The notes below the pieces were generated by a model. It was given only the letters and a program-made list of their open reading frames with translations. It had not been told where the DNA came from and did no database searches. This document shows positions 59,252 through 64,000 of a stretch of 64,000 nucleotides of DNA, in pieces (the stretch's first letter is position 1; the number at the start of each line of letters is the position of its first letter). Source of the DNA: AB-137-C09 sp964645625 (GTDB lineage: Bacteria; Pseudomonadota; Zetaproteobacteria; Mariprofundales; Mariprofundaceae); NCBI GenBank assembly GCA_964645625.1, contig CAZYAI010000001.1, positions 1 through 64,000 of the forward strand. Reading direction: 5' to 3'. The translations under genes were made by a program, and so were the position numbers.

Positions 59252-61924
59252 ATGTTAAACCGCGATCAAACCCGTCCCTTCCGTGTGCTTGTTATTGAAG
59301 ATGAAAGCAGCTATTCAAGGATGATTAGCTCAACGTTAGAGGCATCGCAATATGCTTGGGCGATGAAGGTCGTGCCAACGGTCAGTGAAGCATACACGGT
59401 GTTAGACCACCAAACGGTGGATGTGATCCTGTTTGACCTGGATGCTATCGAAGTGACTAGCACGTCGAGCGGTGGTGATACGGCGTTGTTTTACCTCAAA
59501 AAGCTTCGCTTTCTTTGTGCTCCGACGACGACGATTGTGGTGCTTAGCGCGGGTGATGACCGTATGAGAAACAATGTGATGCATTATGGTGCGCAGGATT
59601 GTTTGATTAAAGGCGAACTTTCGCCCTTAACGTTGATGCATACCATGCAGCATGCGGCAGAGCGTCAGCAGTTACAGCAAGACCTTGATAGTACACAGCA
59701 ACAAGTGCTGCGCACTAGCGCATTGATGAATCGTTGTATTGATAATGCTTTGGTTGGTATTTGGGATTATGATATTCGTCGTCATACCATGTACTTATCA
59801 CCGCATTGGAAGCGGATGCTCGGCTATTGCGACACTGAAGTCCCCAATGATGAAGAATGGTGGCTGACGCTGGTTCACCCCGATGATTTGGCTGATGTAC
59901 ATCGCGCAATCCGTGAGCATATGGAGCAACGTACCCCTCATTTTCGTACAGAGCATCGTTTACGTCATCATGATGGTTATTGGGTGTGGGTTTACTCTTC
60001 TGGTGCAGTGACGTGGAGTGAACATGGCACGGCACTGTATCGTAGTGGTACGACGGTGGATATTTCTGAGCGTAAGCGGCTTGAAGTGGAGCTGCAAGAA
60101 GCATTGGTCAAACTTCAGCAAGATGATAAGTTCAAGGAGCGTTTCATCTCCAGCATCAGTCATGATATACGTACGCCGATGAATGCGATTTTAGGTTTTT
60201 CCGAGTTGCTGTTGCGCGCTGTTGAGGAGGATGATACGGATAAGTATCAGCTTCGTGAACAGTTACAATTGATTCACAGTAACGGTGAGTTACTCAATGG
60301 GCTACTAAGCGATCTCATGGAGCTGTCGCGGTTGCGTAGCCATGATATGGTGGCAGTTAAAAAGGATTTTCAACTCTGGACACTGTTGGAAACGTCGATT
60401 GCTGCGTTTGAATCACAAGCGAAGGAAAAAGGTTTGGACTTTCGCTTTGTGCTTGACCCTGCGGTAGCGATGCGTATCAAGAGCGATAGCGAACGATTGC
60501 GTCGTATTATTTATCATTTACTTAGCAATGCTGTGAAATATACCAACCAAGGCGATGTTGCTGTGTATGCCACGTTTAGCCAAGGTGTGTTTGTGCTGCG
60601 GGTAGAAAACTCGGGTGCAACGCTCAGTGCTGAGCGAAAAGCGAACCTACTTCGATTATTGGCAGAGAGCGCGCCAGATAAAATCACCACGAGTATCGGT
60701 TTGTCGGTCTGTAATGGTTTGGCACGTCTTTTAGGTGGTACATTGCAGTTTGAAGATAGGGAGGGGGGAGGCTGCGTTTTTAGTTTTGTCTTGCCTGTTG
60801 ACCAAGGTGCTATTATCGCTCGTATAGACGTAAAAAGTCGAGTGCTTTGCGTCAGTCAGGATCCTTTGTGTGCAGCGTTGATTCGTCATGCTGTTCATAC
60901 TTGGGGAGGGCAATGCTTGTTGGCGAGTACAGCACCAGATGTGATTGCGGATGTGAATTTGGCGATTATAGATGTGCGCGATCAGCATGGTTCGGCTGCT
61001 TTGCCAGTGATAGCGCAGGGTGTTAGTCAGGTAATGCTCTACGATGGGGTGAATCATGAGCAAGCGGTTGAATATCGCCAATTACCCCAGCAGATGACGG
61101 CATTGTCTTGGCCTATTCGTATCAGCGAGTTTTATCATCTATTAAAAGCAAGTGTGAATACGCATGTGGTTGGCGAAACCATAACGGGTACAGCGCAACT
61201 GCCGATGCATGTGTTAGTCGTTGAAGATACCGAGGTTAACCGTAAGGTGGCACGCTTGATGTTACGCAAACTGGGCGTGCAGCATACCTTTGCGGTCAAT
61301 GGTCAGGAAGCCTTGGCACTGTACCAAAGCTTTCATTATGATTTTATTTTGTTGGATTTGAATTTGCCTGATATTTCGGGTAAAGAGGTTGCCGCTGGCA
61401 TACGTGCTATCGAAGCAGCCAGTTGGGGGCGCAGTTTTATTTGCGCGCTCACTGCCGATGCTCGTCCAGAGTTGCAAGATGCGATTCCTGAACTGGATGA
61501 GTTCTTGACCAAACCGTTATCGACGGCGCGCCTAGGGGCTGTGTTGGATAGTAGAAATAGCATCCAATGCGCCATTGATTCGGAGGGCTTGCATCGTACT
61601 TTATCGGTGTTGGATGACGAAGCAGAAAGTTTTATTTGTGAGGTGTTCCAACAACTTCGTAGCAGTATCGTCAGCATGCAAGCGTTGTCGCCAGATGACG
61701 ATTATGTCGCGATTTATGAGGTGAGTCATCGCTTGAAAAGTGCGGCGGCTTATATTGGAGCCATGACCTTAAGTCATTTGTGTGAAGAGCTGTGTCGCTA
61801 CACCAAGGGTGAGCCAGTAGCATTGGATGAGGTGCAACGTTGTATTACACAGCTTTGTTCCGAGGCAGTAGATGTGATGGAAGCTTTGCATCGGGAGGTT
61901 GCCCATGTTTTCAAGCAACAGTGA
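59252..61924 (+). CDS. Hybrid histidine kinase: REC-PAS-HK-pseudoREC-REC-HPt
   Basis: 890 residues from ATG 59252 (TTAGGAG nine bases upstream; an ATG six bases earlier is too close). Soluble. Receiver ~10-130 (VLVIEDESSYSRM; VILFDLDAIEV). PAS/PAC ~150-280 (NALVGIWDYDIRRHTMYLSP, WVWVYSSGAVTWSEHG). HisKA FISSISHDIRTPMNAILGFS with His near 302; ATPase domain ~400-515 with NAVKYTNQGD, where the usual DxGxG motif is poorly kept. A receiver-like segment ~525-630 lacks the acidic pair. A full receiver ~651-770 (VLVVEDTEVNRKVA; ILLDLNLPDISG) and an HPt domain with SHRLKSAAAYIGA near 825 end the protein. Feeds a phosphorelay, most likely to the receiver-cyclase encoded next, with which it overlaps by 20 bases. 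Confidence 0.92.
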   Translation: MLNRDQTRPFRVLVIEDESSYSRMISSTLEASQYAWAMKVVPTVSEAYTVLDHQTVDVILFDLDAIEVTSTSSGGDTALFYLKKLRFLCAPTTTIVVLSAGDDRMRNNVMHYGAQDCLIKGELSPLTLMHTMQHAAERQQLQQDLDSTQQQVLRTSALMNRCIDNALVGIWDYDIRRHTMYLSPHWKRMLGYCDTEVPNDEEWWLTLVHPDDLADVHRAIREHMEQRTPHFRTEHRLRHHDGYWVWVYSSGAVTWSEHGTALYRSGTTVDISERKRLEVELQEALVKLQQDDKFKERFISSISHDIRTPMNAILGFSELLLRAVEEDDTDKYQLREQLQLIHSNGELLNGLLSDLMELSRLRSHDMVAVKKDFQLWTLLETSIAAFESQAKEKGLDFRFVLDPAVAMRIKSDSERLRRIIYHLLSNAVKYTNQGDVAVYATFSQGVFVLRVENSGATLSAERKANLLRLLAESAPDKITTSIGLSVCNGLARLLGGTLQFEDREGGGCVFSFVLPVDQGAIIARIDVKSRVLCVSQDPLCAALIRHAVHTWGGQCLLASTAPDVIADVNLAIIDVRDQHGSAALPVIAQGVSQVMLYDGVNHEQAVEYRQLPQQMTALSWPIRISEFYHLLKASVNTHVVGETITGTAQLPMHVLVVEDTEVNRKVARLMLRKLGVQHTFAVNGQEALALYQSFHYDFILLDLNLPDISGKEVAAGIRAIEAASWGRSFICALTADARPELQDAIPELDEFLTKPLSTARLGAVLDSRNSIQCAIDSEGLHRTLSVLDDEAESFICEVFQQLRSSIVSMQALSPDDDYVAIYEVSHRLKSAAAYIGAMTLSHLCEELCRYTKGEPVALDEVQRCITQLCSEAVDVMEALHREVAHVFKQQ

Positions 61925-63065
61925 TTTTTCGGCCTGCCGCACGATGGTGGTGGATGATAGCCTTTTAGACCGTAAGATATTTTGTGCTAGTTTGAAGCGG
62001 CTGGGGATTCATCATATTACCCAGTGCTGTAGTGGTCGCGAGGCATTACTTACCTTGGAGGAGCATGTTCCCGATCTTATTATATTGGATATTCGTTTGG
62101 GAGACATGAGTGGCTTGGATTTATGTCAGCAGATTCGCGCTATGCCAGGGCTGGAAAGTACGCCTATTGCCATGCAATCGGGGTTGGGTGATATTGAAAC
62201 CATTAAAGAGGCTTTTCAACGTGGGGCGCATGATTATTTTATCAAACCACTGAAAGAGGAGGAGGTTGCCGTACGTTTGCAGTCGAGGTTGCTGCTGCGG
62301 AACGAAATGAAAGAGCGTGTTCGTCATGCTCAGGAGCTCTCCCTTTTATTGCGCAAAATTCTGCCCGAGCAGATTGCGCGAGAACTAGAAGATAAAGGCA
62401 GTGTACAATCACGTTGGTGTGATGATGCCGTCTTAATGATACTGGATTTTACCGCTGCCAGTCGTGTTGCCTTGGAGCTGAATGTAGAAGAGCTGATTCA
62501 GCACTTTAATGCGCAATTTGATGCCTTTGATACCATCAGCGACCATTATGGTATCACCCGTATTAAAACGGTGGGCGATGAATACCAAACCGTTGCAGGC
62601 TTGTTTGACGATGACGCGAACATCGCGATTCGTTCGTTAGCGGCAGCCTTTGATATGCGCTGGTTGGTGCAGCAGTGGATGCATACGCGGCGTGCGCAAC
62701 AACGTCCTTGTTGGAATGTTCGCCTTAGTGTGCATCGTGGACCAACAGCATGGGGCGTGATGGGCAATACACATTTACAATTCGACCTCATTGGCAGTAC
62801 CATCAACGAGGCACATCGTATCTGCACAGCCGCTAATGATGGTACTATTTGGTGTTCCGAGGCGATTGCAACAGCGTTGCAGACTTATGCTTCCTTTGAC
62901 ACGCAAGGTGCGACGCATTTGCGTAATATCGGCGATTTTGCATTGTTTGAAGTTACGCAGTTAAGCCCTGATATACACACCAGCATCGAAGCAATTATTC
63001 CAGGGCATGCAGCATGGCACCAAGCGCATTTGCCACGTTTGCTCGAGCGCGTTGTTAGCGTCTAA
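61905..63065 (+). CDS. Response regulator with class III adenylate/guanylate cyclase output
   Basis: 386 residues from ATG 61905 (GGGAGG upstream). Receiver ~10-130 with MVVDDSLLDRKIF, LIILDIRLGDMSG (phosphoacceptor Asp) and YFIKPLKEEEV, all intact. A helical linker (RKILPEQIARELEDKG, the hinge typical of receiver-cyclases) leads to the cyclase ~170-350: AVLMILDFTAASRVA has the first metal Asp, RIKTVGDEYQTVAGL the second, and FDLIGSTINEAHRI the third motif. Likely makes cAMP or cGMP on phosphorylation by the upstream hybrid kinase. The stop codon overlaps that of convergent hemH by two bases. Confidence 0.9.
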   Translation: MFSSNSDFSACRTMVVDDSLLDRKIFCASLKRLGIHHITQCCSGREALLTLEEHVPDLIILDIRLGDMSGLDLCQQIRAMPGLESTPIAMQSGLGDIETIKEAFQRGAHDYFIKPLKEEEVAVRLQSRLLLRNEMKERVRHAQELSLLLRKILPEQIARELEDKGSVQSRWCDDAVLMILDFTAASRVALELNVEELIQHFNAQFDAFDTISDHYGITRIKTVGDEYQTVAGLFDDDANIAIRSLAAAFDMRWLVQQWMHTRRAQQRPCWNVRLSVHRGPTAWGVMGNTHLQFDLIGSTINEAHRICTAANDGTIWCSEAIATALQTYASFDTQGATHLRNIGDFALFEVTQLSPDIHTSIEAIIPGHAAWHQAHLPRLLERVVSV

Positions 63066-64000
63066 AACCAGCCAGCGAGGTTTTCTTCACACAATGTTTT
63101 GAGCATGGATTGATGGGGGGCGGAGCTATTTAAGGCTGGAATGTAACGTAGGGATGTGCCTCCAGCTTCAATAAAGTAATCTCGGTTTTCGACTGCGATT
63201 TCTTCCAACGTTTCTAGGCAGTCAGCAGAAAAACCTGGGCAGATGACATCGACACTGGCAACACCTTGCGCGCCCCACGTTTTCAGCGTCTCATCGGTGT
63301 AGGGTGTAACCCAAGGTTCGCGACCGAAACGTGATTGAAAGCTGACAACATAGGCATCATCATCTAAGTGCAACGATGCAGCGAGCAAACGTGCTGTTTT
63401 ACGGCATAGGCAAGGGTAAGGGTCGCCAGCATCAAAATAACGTTGCGGAATACCATGGAATGACATCATTAAACGCTCAGCCTTGCCATGTGTTGCCCAA
63501 TGTTGCTCAACGCTATGTTTTAGCGCAGCAATGTACGCAGGGTGGTCGTGGTAGCTGTTGACCACGCGCAGTTCAGGCAGCCAGCGCCATGTTTTGAGTT
63601 CATCGGCAACAGCATCAAAGGTGGAACCACTGGTGGCAGCAGCATATTGCGGGTACAGCGGCAACACCAAGATGCGACCACAAGCTTTTTCGCGTAATGC
63701 TTGTAAACCATGCGCCATCGATGGGTTGCCGTAACGCATCGCTAATTCTACATGCACTGGCGTACCGCTAAAATGCGCCTGCAAGGCAGCGACTTGCGCT
63801 AAGCTGTGAACCATCAGTGGTGATCCTTGTTCTGTCCATACGCTGCGGTAAGCGGCGGCTGAACGCGCAGGGCGGGTGTTCAAAATAATGCCATTCAAAA
63901 TCAGCCACCAAACCACGCGATTCATTTCCACTACGCGAGTATCGGAGAGGAACTCTTTGAGGTAGCGACGTAGCGCAGGTGTGCTTGGTTCATCAGGGGT
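63062..64000 (-). CDS. hemH: Ferrochelatase, 5'-partial at window edge
   Basis: At least 312 residues are visible; the frame is open to the right edge and the missing part is only the first ~15-20 residues, since the first visible codons read TPDEPSTPALRRYLKEFLSD, the conserved start of HemH. Inserts Fe2+ into protoporphyrin IX, last step of haem synthesis, at the inner membrane. The metal-binding His is in LMMSFHGIPQRYF and the Glu in CPGFSADCLETLEEIAVE; VLPLYPQYAAATSGSTFDAV is the porphyrin-binding region. An internal GTG (63931) is not the true start. Confidence 0.95.
   Translation of the reverse strand, partial: TPDEPSTPALRRYLKEFLSDTRVVEMNRVVWWLILNGIILNTRPARSAAAYRSVWTEQGSPLMVHSLAQVAALQAHFSGTPVHVELAMRYGNPSMAHGLQALREKACGRILVLPLYPQYAAATSGSTFDAVADELKTWRWLPELRVVNSYHDHPAYIAALKHSVEQHWATHGKAERLMMSFHGIPQRYFDAGDPYPCLCRKTARLLAASLHLDDDAYVVSFQSRFGREPWVTPYTDETLKTWGAQGVASVDVICPGFSADCLETLEEIAVENRDYFIEAGGTSLRYIPALNSSAPHQSMLKTLCEENLAGWF

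Overview
The window reads as the chromosome of a Gram-negative, respiring proteobacterium. It carries an OmpA-type porin, MipA/OmpV, a complete 14-subunit NADH dehydrogenase I operon, a long-Q-loop cytochrome bd oxidase, LipB, ferrochelatase, BipA/TypA and a cobalamin-riboswitch-controlled corrinoid locus. Protein families and architectures look gammaproteobacterial or close to it (sulfur- or iron-oxidiser-like lineages are possible), but no rRNA or other firm taxonomic marker is present, so this is inference. Genes are densely packed, many overlap by 1-20 bases, and the spaces between operons are littered with small non-coding mobile or palindromic repeats. Three 100-N assembly gaps all lie inside tandem repeats of coding genes.

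Layout. 1-6.3 kb: an unusual P-loop NTPase plus TPR-repeat protein pair, translationally coupled to the transcription-repair coupling factor mfd. 6.3-10.2 kb: a MITE copy, a frameshifted yebC/pmpR-family gene, an unknown membrane protein and an OmpA-like porin. 10.2-15.6 kb: repeat elements, a cydP-cydA-cydB-cydX oxidase operon including two tiny subunit genes, and a pseudo-receiver class III nucleotide cyclase with a small partner. 15.6-20 kb: ilvI-ilvH, yajQ, mipA/ompV, apaH. 20.2-25.7 kb: a TPR/beta-barrel outer-membrane protein, a FecR-domain protein with a Gln-rich 15-bp-repeat tail, a stand-alone cyclic-nucleotide-binding protein, a PerM/AI-2E permease, lipB and a small antitoxin-like protein. 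25.8-31.5 kb: an inverted-repeat-bounded block of 84-bp tandem repeats, a half-size asparaginase, then a leftward group of CheY, zinc ribbon, PilB/GspE ATPase, TrmO, DUF4438 protein and nitrilase-family amidase.

31.8-46.1 kb: nuoABCDEFGHIJKLMN in canonical order, uninterrupted. 46.2-52.1 kb: a DUF2442 protein, repeats, a SUMF1-fold lipid- or envelope-exported protein, typA, an FCP1/NIF-type HAD phosphatase, an OleD-like reductase and a c-type-haem sensor without output domain. 52.1-55 kb: leftward cobB/cbiA, cobO and cbiM under a cobalamin riboswitch. 55-63 kb: two very large histidine kinases (one CBS-CBS-PAS4-HK-REC, one REC-PAS-HK-REC-HPt), rpmB with clear promoter and terminator, and a receiver-cyclase response regulator. 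The right edge cuts hemH.

Themes: two receiver-linked class III cyclases and one lone cNMP-binding protein suggest cAMP/cGMP signalling, possibly to the envelope. At least four families of short repeats have landed at functional positions: immediately upstream of ilvI, at the very stop codon of the large CBS-PAS kinase, and next to cydX. The best candidates for an undescribed system are the NTPase-TPR pair fused operonically to mfd and the TPR-barrel/FecR-Q-repeat/cNMP-binding cluster.
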